From contig JACKLN010000004.1 in NCBI GenBank assembly GCA_024235855.1, forward strand, positions 282,010 through 346,009: a stretch of 64,000 bases of DNA, given 5' to 3'. Positions 9,483-19,500 of the stretch are shown piece by piece. Within the stretch, counting starts at the first letter, position 1; each line of letters opens with the position of its first letter. The DNA is from Burkholderiaceae bacterium (GTDB lineage: Bacteria; Pseudomonadota; Gammaproteobacteria; Burkholderiales; Burkholderiaceae_C). The position numbers and the translations under genes were made by a program. The notes beneath the pieces were generated by a model. It was not told the origin of the DNA and searched no databases. It saw only the letters and a list, made by a program, of their open reading frames with translations.

Positions 9483-10426
9483 CCTGCACCTCCCGCGGCC
9501 AGGCCGCGCAGCGCGAAGGCACTGACCATCATGCCGCTGACGAACAACGGCACGCCGAAACCGCTGTACCAGAGCGCCTGGGCGCGCGGGTCGGCCAGGA
9601 AGCGGCGCATCATCAGCATCTGGCCCAGCAGCAGGGCACCCACGCCGGCCGCGTGCCACGGCGCCTGCCAGTGCAGCAGCAGACCGATGACCACCACCTG
9701 CGGCAGCAGCATCGTGGCTGCGGCCGTGCGCGCCGCGCCCTGAACGCCCAGCCGCACCGGCAGCGAACCGATGCCCATGCGGCGGTCGCCTTCGATGGCC
9801 TTGAAGTCGTTGAGCGTCATGATCCCGTGCGCACCAAAGCTGTAGAGCAGCGCGAGCGCGATGGACCGCAGGTCCGGCATCACGCCGCCGGCCATCACGG
9901 CCGCACCGGTCAGCCAGGCCAGCCCTTCGTACGACACGCCGCAGGCCGCGTTGCCCCACCAGCCGTTGCGCTTCAGGCGCAGCGGCGGTGCGCTGTAGGC
10001 CCAGGCCAGCAGCAGGCCCAGCACCGCCGCGCTGAAGCCCCACGGCCCCAGCGCGGTGGCCACCGCCAGCGACAGCCCGGTCCACAGCCAGGCGATGGCC
10101 AGGCCCCAGCGGCCCGGCATGCGACCCGACGGGATGGGGCGATGCGGTTCGTTGATGGCGTCGACATGACGGTCGAACCAGTCGTTGATGGCCTGGCTGG
10201 TGGCGCAGACCATCGGTCCGGCCAGCAGGATGCCCAGCAGCAGCAGGCCCCAGTGCCCCGCGAGCGGCACGCCGGAGGCAACCACGCCGCAGGCGAAGGC
10301 CCACATCGGCGGGAACCAGGTGACGGGCTTGAGCAGTTCCGCCACCGCGGACAACGAAGGCCGGCCATTGCCGCCGACACCGCGCAGCAAGGGTTCCACA
10401 CGCGGGGAACGGCCTGACACCTGCAT
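9479..10426 (-). CDS. bchG: Bacteriochlorophyll a synthase BchG
   Basis: 315 residues; a membrane UbiA-type prenyltransferase that esterifies bacteriochlorophyllide a with geranylgeranyl diphosphate. The first Asp-rich motif is present as NDWFDRHVDAINEPHRPIPSGR and the second as TLNDFKAIEGDRRMGIGSLP; KPVTWFPPMWAF is the typical start of the first helix. About 7-9 membrane helices. First gene of the bchG-MFS-bchP operon. The candidate -10 element lies only about 7 bp from the ATG, so either the mRNA is almost leaderless or a GTG 27 bp downstream (VEPLLRG) is used. Confidence 0.95.
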   Translation of the reverse strand: MQVSGRSPRVEPLLRGVGGNGRPSLSAVAELLKPVTWFPPMWAFACGVVASGVPLAGHWGLLLLGILLAGPMVCATSQAINDWFDRHVDAINEPHRPIPSGRMPGRWGLAIAWLWTGLSLAVATALGPWGFSAAVLGLLLAWAYSAPPLRLKRNGWWGNAACGVSYEGLAWLTGAAVMAGGVMPDLRSIALALLYSFGAHGIMTLNDFKAIEGDRRMGIGSLPVRLGVQGAARTAAATMLLPQVVVIGLLLHWQAPWHAAGVGALLLGQMLMMRRFLADPRAQALWYSGFGVPLFVSGMMVSAFALRGLAAGGAG

Positions 10427-10432
10427 GCAGGC

Positions 10433-10473
10433 ATTCTTCGGTTGACACCAGCAGGTGTCAAGCTGTATTTACA
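10433..10473 (-). promoter_or_regulatory. bchG promoter with overlapping PpsR-type palindrome
   Basis: On the minus strand TTGACA (10461-10456) and AAGAAT (10438-10433) are 17 bp apart. The -35 is part of TGTC-N10-TACA (plus-strand 10456-10473), a one-base variant of the PpsR/CrtJ consensus TGT-N12-ACA. A second feature, TTGACACC-AGCA-GGTGTCAA (10442-10461), is a perfect 8-4-8 inverted repeat covering the spacer, giving extra half-sites. Repression of bchG-MFS-bchP by PpsR in oxygen is the inferred role. Confidence 0.75.
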
Positions 10474-10516
10474 CCAGGACCGTCAGCCCCCGATGACATC
10501 GGCGGCCGCCACGCGG

Positions 10517-11998
10517 TCAGCGTCCGTCGGTCGCGGCCGGCTCGGTCATGCCGTAGCGGTGCAGCTTGACGTACAGGCTCTGGCGCGAGAGCCCGAGCAT
10601 CTCCGCCGCCGACGCACGGTTGCCCTGCGTGAGCTGCAGCGCCGCCTCGATGCAGAGCTGCTCGATGAGGTCGGTGGACTCGCGCACCAGGTCCTTCAAC
10701 GGCATGCGGCCGACGAGCTGCGTCAGCTGCTCCACCGACCGTGGCGTCGCCTTGCCCGCCTGAAGCGCCGGCCCCAGCCGGCGACCGACGTGCCGCACGG
10801 CAAAGCCCATGCATGGCGGGTCGCCATCGGGCACGGCCGCCGCCGAGACCTCGACGTCGGCATCGACACCATGCTCGCCGTGCACGACGGTGCCGAACAG
10901 GCGCAGCACACCCTGCTGGCGCAGTGTGGCCAGCATGACCTGGAGGTCGACGCCTGGCCGCCCCAGCCAGCGGTCGATCGATTCGCCGACCAGCTGGTCC
11001 TCGGCCGTCAACTGCGTCAAGGCGACGAAGGCCGCATTCGCCGTCAGCACACGGCCTTCGGCATCGGTGACGACGACGCCGTCGGGCGCGCGGTCGATGA
11101 CCTGCACCAGGGCGCGGTGCGACGCCGCCGGGTCCGCGCCTTCGCCCGGGGCCTGGCGCAGGCGCAGCAGGTAAAGCGGCGCGTCGTCCTCCATGAACAG
11201 GCTGGCGCCGGCGACCAGGCTCGTGCGCCGTGCTGCAGCACCGATGCGCAGGGTCACCTCCTCGCTGCGCCCGCTGGCGCGCACACGGCCCAGCAGCGCC
11301 ATCAGGTCACGCTGGGTGCGTTCCGGCAGGCCGGCACCGAGCGGCTGGCCCACCAGCCGCTTGACGGGCACGCCCAGGGTCTGGCGCGCAGCAGCATTGG
11401 CCTCCAGCACCTTGCCGCCGACACCGTCGACAATCAAAACCGCCTCGGAGGCGGTGTCGAACATCAGCTGATACCGGGTCTCGGCGTGGCGCAGCCGCCA
11501 GTAGTCGCGCTCCAGGGTCTGCTGCGCATCCACCAGCTTCTGCTGAAGTTCTCCGAGGTGACGCACGTCCCGCCCCACGGCCAGCACGCGGCCGTCAGGC
11601 CCCATCGGCACCGCGGCGTACATCACCGGGAAATCGTGGCCCGCTTCACCCGGGTGGTTCACATGCCGCCAGCGCTGGCCTTCGGCGCGGCCCGCATTCA
11701 GCAGCAGCGACTGCACCTTGGGGCGGCTCTCCGGCGTGACCACGTCGGCCCAGGCGCGGCCGACCCACGCCTCGACATCGTGAACAGGAAGGTCATCCAC
11801 GCTGGTGGACAGGTCCTCGATCACGCCGTGGGCGTCGAGCACCAGCGCGATGTCGGAGGCGGCAGCGATCAGCGGGGCCACGTCCTTGCTCGGCAATGCC
11901 TCGATCGACCCGGCACCGGCCAGAAATGAAGCGCGGGGCGACTGCCCCGCGACGCCGTTGCTCCTGCGCGCGCCTCCCTGCGATCGCTTGCTTGCCAC
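10517..11998 (-). CDS. ppsR: PpsR/CrtJ photosynthesis regulator 1 (PAS-PAS-PAS-HTH, redox type)
   Basis: 493 residues from GTG. Order: N-terminal PAS (~40-150), a Q-rich linker helix (LQQKLVDAQQTLERDYWRLR), two more PAS domains (~165-275 and ~290-400), and a Fis-type HTH at the C-terminus (NRASAAEMLGLSRQSLYVKL). Family members repress or activate bch, crt and puc genes in response to oxygen by binding TGT-N12-ACA. Two cysteines lie in the C-terminal half: Cys396 and Cys449; Cys449 sits in the HTH domain at the place of the redox-active Cys of CrtJ. It starts 6 bp after ppaA and is probably co-transcribed with it. A paralogue lies at 48460. Confidence 0.95.
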   Translation of the reverse strand: MASKRSQGGARRSNGVAGQSPRASFLAGAGSIEALPSKDVAPLIAAASDIALVLDAHGVIEDLSTSVDDLPVHDVEAWVGRAWADVVTPESRPKVQSLLLNAGRAEGQRWRHVNHPGEAGHDFPVMYAAVPMGPDGRVLAVGRDVRHLGELQQKLVDAQQTLERDYWRLRHAETRYQLMFDTASEAVLIVDGVGGKVLEANAAARQTLGVPVKRLVGQPLGAGLPERTQRDLMALLGRVRASGRSEEVTLRIGAAARRTSLVAGASLFMEDDAPLYLLRLRQAPGEGADPAASHRALVQVIDRAPDGVVVTDAEGRVLTANAAFVALTQLTAEDQLVGESIDRWLGRPGVDLQVMLATLRQQGVLRLFGTVVHGEHGVDADVEVSAAAVPDGDPPCMGFAVRHVGRRLGPALQAGKATPRSVEQLTQLVGRMPLKDLVRESTDLIEQLCIEAALQLTQGNRASAAEMLGLSRQSLYVKLHRYGMTEPAATDGR

Positions 11999-12004
11999 CT
12001 TGCT

Positions 12005-12880
12005 TCAGCCCTGTTGATCCACCAGATCGTGGGCCACAAGGATAGCCCGACTCGCATCCTCGGCCGTCGCGTCGGCACCGAGCCGTTCGAGCAGTTCGGG
12101 CTGCGACAGCAGCAGGGGGCCGCCCACCATCACGCGGACGTCCCGGTTGACAGAGGCCCCACGTGCGTCGCGGATCAGCGTGGCCAGGGCGTCGACGTGC
12201 CGATCGGATCCCAGCGTGAAGCCGACGAGGTCGAATCGCGCGCGCCTCAGCAGTGTGAGCAGGGCGCCCGGCTGGTCCAGCGGCTCGGCATGCACCTGCC
12301 AGCCCGCGGCGCGGAAGAAGTCGCGCACCATCGACAGGCCCAGCGTGTGCTGCTCACCAGGCGCCGGCACGAACACGGCACTCAGGGGCCGGACCACGGA
12401 TGCCGGCACGGCCTCCAAGCCGCCGGTGACCCGGTGCAGCAGCGCCTGCAGCCGCCCCAGGCCGATCGTGACCTGGGTGAAGTCGCAACGGTCATCGGAC
12501 CACCATTCCCCGAGCCGCCGGGCCGCCGGCGACAGCAGGTCCAGGCACAGATGCACGGGCGTCACGCCGCGCTGCTGCACGGCCTGCAGACAGCTCCAGG
12601 CCTGTTCCGAACCGGCCAGCAGGGCCGCGGCGAGGCGCTCGACGTCGGCATCGTCCAGCGGCGCGGCGGTCGCGGCCGCCTGCAGCGCCTGTTCGACGCC
12701 ATGACGCTGCTCGCGATGCAGCAGCATCAGCCGCGGGATGATCTCGGCCTCCACGGTGCGCAGCAACGCCTGTGCACGCGCTGCCTCGGATGTGGGGTCG
12801 GCGAAGGGCTGGCAAGGCTCCTCGGCTCGACTTCGCCAATGGTCCGCGGTTGCCCGCCGGCCCGGAGTCCATGCCCTCAT
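12005..12880 (-). CDS. ppaA: Cobalamin-binding antirepressor PpaA/AerR
   Basis: 291 residues; start fixed by AGGAG six bases before ATG 12880. The middle carries the family signature GEWWSDDRCDFTQVTIGLGR (~124-143), and a C-terminal B12-binding Rossmann domain follows with the motif GEQHTLG, whose His178 is at the place of the cobalamin ligand. In Rhodobacter this protein senses light through B12 and modulates CrtJ/PpsR. The position directly upstream of ppsR and divergent from bchF is the standard arrangement. Longer N-terminal extension to 12985 is possible but has no ribosome site. Confidence 0.92.
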   Translation of the reverse strand: MRAWTPGRRATADHWRSRAEEPCQPFADPTSEAARAQALLRTVEAEIIPRLMLLHREQRHGVEQALQAAATAAPLDDADVERLAAALLAGSEQAWSCLQAVQQRGVTPVHLCLDLLSPAARRLGEWWSDDRCDFTQVTIGLGRLQALLHRVTGGLEAVPASVVRPLSAVFVPAPGEQHTLGLSMVRDFFRAAGWQVHAEPLDQPGALLTLLRRARFDLVGFTLGSDRHVDALATLIRDARGASVNRDVRVMVGGPLLLSQPELLERLGADATAEDASRAILVAHDLVDQQG

Positions 12881-13111
12881 GCGCGTCTCCTCTGTGCGCG
12901 GCACAGCGACCACAGTGCATCGGACTTCCGCTGGCCACCCGGAGGATCCGGACAGGCCCAGTGCACACCATTGCCGTCGTGTCAATCATGTCGTCCGTTG
13001 GACGTGTCAACCTTTTACGCTGGGCGCTGGGCACTGTCAAAGCGTTTCTGGACACGCGGCGGCCGAACACACCGGGAGGTATGAAAACACCTAAGCGTCA
13101 ACTTCAAATAA

Positions 13112-13152
13112 CGTCAACCTGTATTGACACTCTGGCGGCCGCGACATAGATT
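13112..13152 (+). promoter_or_regulatory. bchF superoperon promoter with PpsR-type site
   Basis: TTGACA (13124-13129) and TAGATT (13147-13152) are 17 bp apart, a very good sigma70 promoter ending 23 bp before the bchF GTG. The -35 forms the right arm of CGTC-N10-GACA (13112-13129), one base off the PpsR consensus. Further TGTCAA half-sites lie upstream at 12980, 13005 and 13035; the last pairs with GACA at 13051 but with two extra bases (TGTC-N12-GACA). The 294-bp region between ppaA and bchF holds no gene; the ppaA promoter must also lie here but is not clear to me. Confidence 0.75.
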
Positions 13153-13175
13153 GGCTTCACTCCTGGATCCGCCAC

Positions 13176-13682
13176 GTGCCCACGAAGCCTTCACCCCACC
13201 CGCCCCTTCAGCTGTACACGCCGGCCGAACGTGCGCGCCGGGACGCCACACGCTGGACGCTGGTCCAGGGCGTGCTGGCACCGATCCAGTTCCTGGTGTT
13301 CCTGGTCAGCCTCGGCCTCGTGCTGCACTGCCTGGCCACCGGCCGTGGCGAGGCCGCGGCCACGGTCTCGGTGGTGCTGAAGACCGCGCTGCTCTACACC
13401 ATCATGGTCACCGGTGCCGCCTGGGAGAAGCGTGTCTTCGGCGTCTGGCTGTTCGCCCGCCCGTTCTTCTGGGAGGACGTCTTCAGCATGCTGGTGCTGG
13501 CCCTGCACACGGCCTATCTGGTGGCGCTGGCCACCGGCGCCCTGGGCATCGTGGCCCTGCTGTGGCTGGCCCTGGCAGCCTATGCCGCCTATCTGGTCAA
13601 TGCCGCGCAGTTCGTGCTGAAGCTGCGCATGGCGCGGCTGCAGGCCCCCGCGCGGGCAGAAGCTGCGGGGGCCATGGCATGA
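13176..13682 (+). CDS. bchF: 3-vinyl bacteriochlorophyllide hydratase BchF
   Basis: 168 residues from GTG. Hydrates the 3-vinyl group of (bacterio)chlorophyllide a to 3-hydroxyethyl. The protein has the family start LYTPAERARRDATRWT and several membrane helices (PIQFLVFLVSLGLVLHCL, FWEDVFSMLVLALHTAYLV, IVALLWLALAAYAAYLVNAA) with the conserved GAAWEKRVFGVWLFA loop. First gene of the 17-kb plus-strand superoperon; its stop overlaps the bchN ATG (ATGA). Confidence 0.95.
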   Translation: MPTKPSPHPPLQLYTPAERARRDATRWTLVQGVLAPIQFLVFLVSLGLVLHCLATGRGEAAATVSVVLKTALLYTIMVTGAAWEKRVFGVWLFARPFFWEDVFSMLVLALHTAYLVALATGALGIVALLWLALAAYAAYLVNAAQFVLKLRMARLQAPARAEAAGAMA

Positions 13683-14953
13683 ATGCCCGCCAGGACATCC
13701 CCATCGCCGTGGCCGACGGCGTGTTGCGAGAACGTGGTCAGCGCGAGGTCTTCTGCGGCCTGACTGGCATCGTCTGGCTGCACCGCAAGATCCAGGACGC
13801 CTTCTTCCTCGTCGTCGGATCGCGCACCTGCGCGCACCTGCTGCAGTCCGCGGCAGGCGTGATGATCTTCGCCGAGCCGCGCTTCGGCACGGCCATCATC
13901 GACGAGCGGGATCTCGCCGGGCTGGCCGACGCCAACGCCGAACTCGATGCCGTGGTCGAACGCCTGCTGGCGCGCCGGCCCGAGATCCGCATGCTGTTCC
14001 TCGTCGGCTCCTGCCCGTCGGAGGTCATCAAGCTCGACCTGTCGCGCGCGGCCGAGCGGCTCAACGCCCGCCACCACCCGGCCGTGCGCGTGCTCAACTA
14101 CAGCGGCAGCGGCATCGAGACCACCTTCACCCAGGGCGAGGACGCCTGCCTGGCCGCGCTGGTCCCGCAGCTGCCGGCCGCACCGGCAGAAGAAGCGCCT
14201 TCGCTGCTCGTCGTCGGCGCCCTGCCGGACATCGTCGAGGACCAGTTCACCCGCCTGCTGCAGGCCATCGGCATCGAGGCCCCGCGCTTCCTGCCGGCCC
14301 GCCGTTCTGGCGCGATGCCGGCCGTGGGTGCCGGCACACGCTACCTGCTGGCCCAGCCCTTCCTGGGCGACACGGCCAAGGCGCTGGAAGCCCGCGGGGC
14401 GCGCCGGATCGCCGCCCCCTTCCCGTTCGGCGTCGAGGGCACGACCGCCTGGCTGCGCGCCGCGGCCGGCGCGTTCGGCATCGGCCACGACACGGTCGAA
14501 CGCGTCACGGCCACGGCGCGTGAACGCGCCACCACGGCGCTGGCGCGGCAGCGCCGGCTGCTCGAAGGGCGCCGCATCTTCTTCTTCCCCGACTCCCAGC
14601 TCGAGATCCCGCTCGCGCGCTTCCTCAGCCGCGAACTGGGCATGCAGTTGATCGAGGTGGGGACGCCCTACCTGCACCGCACGCACCTGGCCGAGGAACT
14701 GGCCCTGCTGCCGCGCGGCACGGCGCTCAGCGAAGGCCAGGACGTCGACCGTCAGCTCGACCGCTGCCGCGCCGCGCAGCCGGACCTCACGGTCTGCGGC
14801 CTGGGCCTGGCCAACCCGCTGGAGGCCGAAGGCCTGGCCACCAAGTGGTCGATCGAGCTGGTCTTCTCCCCGGTGCACGGCTACGAGCAGGCGGCCGACC
14901 TCGCCGCCCTCTTCGCCCGCCCGCTGGACCGCCGCCAACGGCTGGCCGCCTAG
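13679..14953 (+). CDS. bchN: Dark protochlorophyllide reductase subunit BchN
   Basis: 424 residues. With BchB it forms the NifDK-like catalytic component that reduces ring D of protochlorophyllide without light; BchL supplies electrons. The three Cys ligands of the BchN-BchB 4Fe-4S cluster are all present: Cys26 (REVFCGLTG), Cys51 (GSRTCAHLL) and Cys112 (LVGSCPSEV). The length is normal. Start chosen as the ATG overlapping the bchF stop; a longer frame upstream runs through bchF and is a shadow. Confidence 0.97.
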   Translation: MNARQDIPIAVADGVLRERGQREVFCGLTGIVWLHRKIQDAFFLVVGSRTCAHLLQSAAGVMIFAEPRFGTAIIDERDLAGLADANAELDAVVERLLARRPEIRMLFLVGSCPSEVIKLDLSRAAERLNARHHPAVRVLNYSGSGIETTFTQGEDACLAALVPQLPAAPAEEAPSLLVVGALPDIVEDQFTRLLQAIGIEAPRFLPARRSGAMPAVGAGTRYLLAQPFLGDTAKALEARGARRIAAPFPFGVEGTTAWLRAAAGAFGIGHDTVERVTATARERATTALARQRRLLEGRRIFFFPDSQLEIPLARFLSRELGMQLIEVGTPYLHRTHLAEELALLPRGTALSEGQDVDRQLDRCRAAQPDLTVCGLGLANPLEAEGLATKWSIELVFSPVHGYEQAADLAALFARPLDRRQRLAA

Positions 14954-14963
14954 GCCACACACG

Positions 14964-16559
14964 ATGCAGCTCACGCTCTGGACCTACGAAGGCCCGCCGC
15001 ACGTCGGCGCGATGCGCGTGGTCACCGCGATGCAGGGCGTGCACTACGTGCTGCACGCGCCCCAGGGCGACACCTACGCCGACCTGCTGTTCACGATGAT
15101 CGAGCGCCGCGACCGGCGGCCGCCCGTCACCTACAGCACCTTCCAGGCGCGCGACCTGGGCGGCGACACCGCCGCCCTCTTCCAGACCGCCGCCCGCGAC
15201 GCCGTGGCGCGCTTCCAGCCGCAGGCGCTGCTGGTCGGCGCGTCCTGCACCGCCGAACTGATCCAGGACGACCCCGGTGGCCTGGCCGAGGCCCTCGGGC
15301 TGGACATCCCGGTGATCCCGCTGGAACTGCCGAGTTACCAGCGCAAGGAGAACTGGGGCGCCGCCGAGACCTTCTACCGTCTGGTGCGGGCCATGGCCCC
15401 GGCGCCGGCGCCACGGCCCGAACGCGATGGCCGCCGCGCCCGCTGCAACCTGCTGGGCGCCACCGCGCTGGGCTTCCGCCACCGCGACGACCTGCGCGAG
15501 GTGCGTGCCCTGCTCGACCGGCTGGGCGTGGACGTGCACGTGGCCGCCCCGATGGGCGCCACCCCGGCCGACCTGCAACGCCTGACCGAAGCCGACTTCA
15601 ACGTCGTGCTCTACCCCGAGATCGCCGACACCGCCGCCGCCTGGCTGGAGCGCACGCACCGCATGCCGCGCACACGCACCGTGCCCATCGGCCGCCGCGC
15701 CACGCTGGCCTTCGTCGACGAGGTGGCGGCGCTGGCCGGCCTGGACGCCAACGCCGCGCACGAGGCGCTGGATTGGCGCGCCGACTGGTACGCCCGCTCG
15801 GTCGACTCTAACTACCTCACCGGCAAGCGCGTCTTCGTCTTCGGCGACGCCACGCATGCCGTGGCCGCGGCCCGCGTCGCGGCGCACGAGCTGGGTTTCA
15901 CCGTCGTCGGCCTGGGCACCTACAGCCGCGAGTTAGCGCGCGACGTGCGGGCCGCCGCCGCCGAGTTCGGGCTCGAGCCGCTGATCACCGACGACTACCT
16001 CGAGGTCGAGGCCCGCATCGCCGAGCTGCAACCCGAGTTGGTGCTGGGCACACAGATGGAGCGCCACGTGGCCAAGCGCCTGGGCCTGCCCTGCGCGGTG
16101 ATCTCGGCGCCGGTGCACGTGCAGGACTTCCCCGCCCGCCACGCGCCGCAGATGGGCGTGGAAGGCAGCGCGGTGATGTTCGACACCTGGGTGCAGCCGC
16201 TGATGATGGGCCTGGAGGAGCACCTGCTCCACATGTTCCGCGACGACTTCGAGTTCCACACGCAGGCCGCGCCGTCACACCTGGGTCGCAGCGGCACGCC
16301 GGTCGCGGCCGAGCCCATGCCTGCTGCCGCGCCAGAGGTGATGACCCCGGCCGCCGCCCCCATCGTCGTGCCCGCCACAGCGGGAGGAGCCGCCGTCGAC
16401 CCCCGGTGGGCCGCCGACGCGGAGCGCGAGTTGCACCGCATCCCCTTCTTCGTGCGCGGCAAGGCCCGGCGCAACACCGAACGCTTCGCCCGCGACCGCG
16501 GCGTGGCGTTGATCACCGTCGAGACCCTCTACGATGCCAAGGCCCATTTCAGCGCGTGA
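14964..16559 (+). CDS. bchB: Dark protochlorophyllide reductase subunit BchB
   Basis: 531 residues. Partner of BchN; contributes the unusual Asp ligand of the NB-cluster, here Asp36 (HAPQGDTYADLL). Also visible: GASCTAELIQDDPGG and LELPSYQRKENWGAAETFY, both typical of BchB, and the small C-terminal domain (PFFVRGKARRNTERFARDRG) that folds over the substrate. A ~50-residue Ala/Pro-rich linker precedes that domain. The start is 10 bp after bchN; the 3' end overlaps bchH by 26 bp. Confidence 0.97.
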   Translation: MQLTLWTYEGPPHVGAMRVVTAMQGVHYVLHAPQGDTYADLLFTMIERRDRRPPVTYSTFQARDLGGDTAALFQTAARDAVARFQPQALLVGASCTAELIQDDPGGLAEALGLDIPVIPLELPSYQRKENWGAAETFYRLVRAMAPAPAPRPERDGRRARCNLLGATALGFRHRDDLREVRALLDRLGVDVHVAAPMGATPADLQRLTEADFNVVLYPEIADTAAAWLERTHRMPRTRTVPIGRRATLAFVDEVAALAGLDANAAHEALDWRADWYARSVDSNYLTGKRVFVFGDATHAVAAARVAAHELGFTVVGLGTYSRELARDVRAAAAEFGLEPLITDDYLEVEARIAELQPELVLGTQMERHVAKRLGLPCAVISAPVHVQDFPARHAPQMGVEGSAVMFDTWVQPLMMGLEEHLLHMFRDDFEFHTQAAPSHLGRSGTPVAAEPMPAAAPEVMTPAAAPIVVPATAGGAAVDPRWAADAERELHRIPFFVRGKARRNTERFARDRGVALITVETLYDAKAHFSA

Positions 16560-19500
16560 GTCCACCCGCGCCGCCGGCATCCCGATGCGGGTGACGCTGG
16601 TGACGATGGACAGCCACCTCGCCAGCGCGGCCGAACGCGCCGCGCGCACCCTGGCCACCGACCTGCCGGGCCTGGTCTTCACCGTGCACGCCGCCGCCGA
16701 GTGGAACGACAAGCCCGCCGCGCTGGCCCGCTGCCACGCCGACATCGCCGCCGCGGACATCGTCATCGCCACGATGCTGTTCATGGAAGACCACTTCCTG
16801 CCGGTGATCGACGCGCTGCGGGCGCGCCGCGACCACTGCGACGCGATGGTCTGCGCCATGTCGGCCGGCGAGGTCATGAAGCTCACCCGCATGGGCCGCT
16901 TCAGCATGGACGGTCAGGCCACCGGCATGACGGCACTGCTGAAGAAGCTGCGCCAGCGCATGTCCGGCAAGGGCGAGACCGAAGGTGCGGCCAAGCCCAG
17001 CGCCGGCGCGCAGCAGATGGCGCTGCTGCGCCGGCTGCCGCAGATCCTGCGCTTCATCCCCGGCACGGCACAGGACCTGCGCATCTACTTTCTGGTGCTT
17101 CAGTACTGGCTGGCCGGCTCGCAGGACAACGTGGCCAGCCTCGTGCACCTGCTGGTGCAGCGCTACGCGGCCGGCCCGCGCGAACCGCTGCGCGCACGGG
17201 CTCGCCCCGACGCGCCGCGTGCCTACCCCGAGGTGGGCGTGTACCACCCGCGCCTGCCCGGCCGGCTGACCGAGGACGCCACCGCGCTGCCGTCGCCGAA
17301 ACAGGCGGCCGGCACCGTGGGCCTGCTGCTGATGCGCAGCTACCTGCTGGCCGGCAACACCGCGCACTACGACGGCGTCATCGGCGCGCTTGAGGCGCGC
17401 GGCCTGCGCGTGCTGCCCGCCTTCGCCACCGGGCTCGACGCCCGCCCCGCGGTGGAGGCCTTCTTCCTGCGCCAGGGCCGGCCGACGGTGGACGCCGTGG
17501 TCTCGCTGACCGGCTTCTCGCTGGTCGGCGGCCCGGCCTACAACGATGCCCGCGCCGCCGAGGCCACGCTGGCGGCCCTGGACGTGCCCTACCTGTCGGT
17601 GATGCCGGTGGAGTTCCAGACCCTGGAGCAGTGGGGCGACTCCGAGCGCGGCCTGATGCCGGTGGAAGCGACGATGATGGTCGCCATCCCGGAGCTCGAC
17701 GGCTCCACCGGGCCCATGGTCTACGGCGGCCGCAGCGACGCCGCCGGCGCCGCCTGCAACGGCTGCGCCCGCCACTGCCACTTCGAGTCGGCCGCCGAAG
17801 CCCACGACATGCAGAGCTGCCCCGAACGCGCCGAGGCCCTGGCCGCGCGCGTGGCGCGGCTGGTGGCGCTGCGCCGCAGCGAGCGCGCACAGCGCCGCGT
17901 GGCCTGCGTGCTCTTCAACTTCCCGCCCAACGCCGGCAACACCGGCACCGCGGCCTTCCTGTCGGTGTTCGAGAGCCTGCACAACCTGCTGCTGGCGCTG
18001 CGCCACGAGGGCTACACGGTGGACGTGCCGGCCACGCCCGATGCACTGCGCGAGCGCATCGTTCAGGGCAACGCCGAGCGCCTGGGCGCCGCGGCCAACG
18101 TGCACGCGCGCATCGCGACCGACGACCACGTACGGCGCGAGCCGCACCTGGCCGAGATCGAGGCCCAGTGGGGCCCGGCGCCGGGCCGCATCCAGAGCGA
18201 TGGCAGCTCGATCCACGTGCTCGGCGAACGCTTTGGCAACGTCTTCGTCGGCATCCAGCCGGGCATGGGCTACGAGGGCGACCCGATGCGGCTGCTCTTC
18301 GAGCGCGGCTTCTCGCCCACGCATGCCTTCACCGCCTTCTATCGCTGGCTGCGCGAGGACTTCGCCGCCGACGCCGTGCTGCACTTCGGCACCCACGGTG
18401 CGCTGGAGTTCATGCCCGGCAAGCAGGCCGGCCTGTCCGGCACCTGCTGGCCCGACCGCCTGATCGGCGACCTGCCCAACTTCTACCTCTATGCGTCGAA
18501 CAACCCGTCGGAAGGCACGATCGCCAAGCGCCGCGCCGCGGCCACGCTGATCAGCTACCTCACGCCGCCGGTGGGCCAGGCCGGCCTCTACAAGGGCCTG
18601 GTGGACCTGAAGGCCAGCATCGAGCGCTGGCGCGCGCTGCCGCCGGAGGCCCAGGCCGAGCGCGAGGCGCTGACACCGCTGCTGCAGGCCCAGGCCGCAC
18701 AGCTGGAATTCACCGCGGCCGAGCCGGCCTGGACCGACCTGCCGGCCAGCGGCCTGGCCAACCAGGTGGACTGCCTCTGGCGCGCCGTGCTGGAGACCGA
18801 GACCACGCTGATCCCACATGGCCTGCACGTGGTGGGCCGGCCACTGACGCCCGCCGAACGGCTGGACTTCCTGCGCGCCATGGGTGCCGCCTCCGCCGAC
18901 GGTGGCAAGGCCCTGCCCGAGGCCGCCCTGCAGGCCCTGGTGGACGGCCGCAGCCCGAAGCAGGCGATGGCCACCGCCGGCCTGCCGGCCGACGACGCGC
19001 TGCTGGCCCGTTTGACCGAACTGGCCACGGCCGGCGCGCAGTTGGCCGACGACCACGAGATCGCCGCCATCCTGCATGCGCTGGACGGCCGTTGGCTGCG
19101 CCCGGCCCCGGGCGGCGACCTGCTGCATAACCCCGACGTGCTGCCCACCGGCCGCAACCTGCACGGCTTCGACCCCTTCCGCCTGCCCAGCGCCTTCGCG
19201 GTGCAGGACGGCGCGCGCCAGGCCGAGCGCCTGCTGGCGCGCCACCAGGCCGACGGCCACGCCTTCCCGGAGACGGTGGCCCTGGTGCTCTGGGGCACCG
19301 ACACGCTGAAGACCGAAGGCGCGCCCATCGGCCAGGCGCTGGCCCTGCTCGGGGCGAAGCCCCGCTTCGACGGCTACGGCCGCCTGGCCGGCGCCGAGTT
19401 GCTGCCGCTGGAAAGCCTGGGCCGGCCGCGCGTGGACGTGGTGATCACGCTCTCGGGCATCTTCCGCGACCTGCTGCCGCTGCAGATCAAACTGCTGGCC

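Noticed and set aside
10442..10461. FNR box reading of TTGACACC-AGCA-GGTGTCAA
   Set aside because: FNR sites are TTGAT-N4-ATCAA; the spacing of the TTGA arms here is far too wide. Better explained as outward PpsR half-sites.
12980..13054. TGTC-N12-GACA (13035-13054) as the bchF PpsR site
   Set aside because: Spacing is two bases too long; the better site CGTC-N10-GACA at 13112 overlaps the -35. Kept only as extra half-sites.
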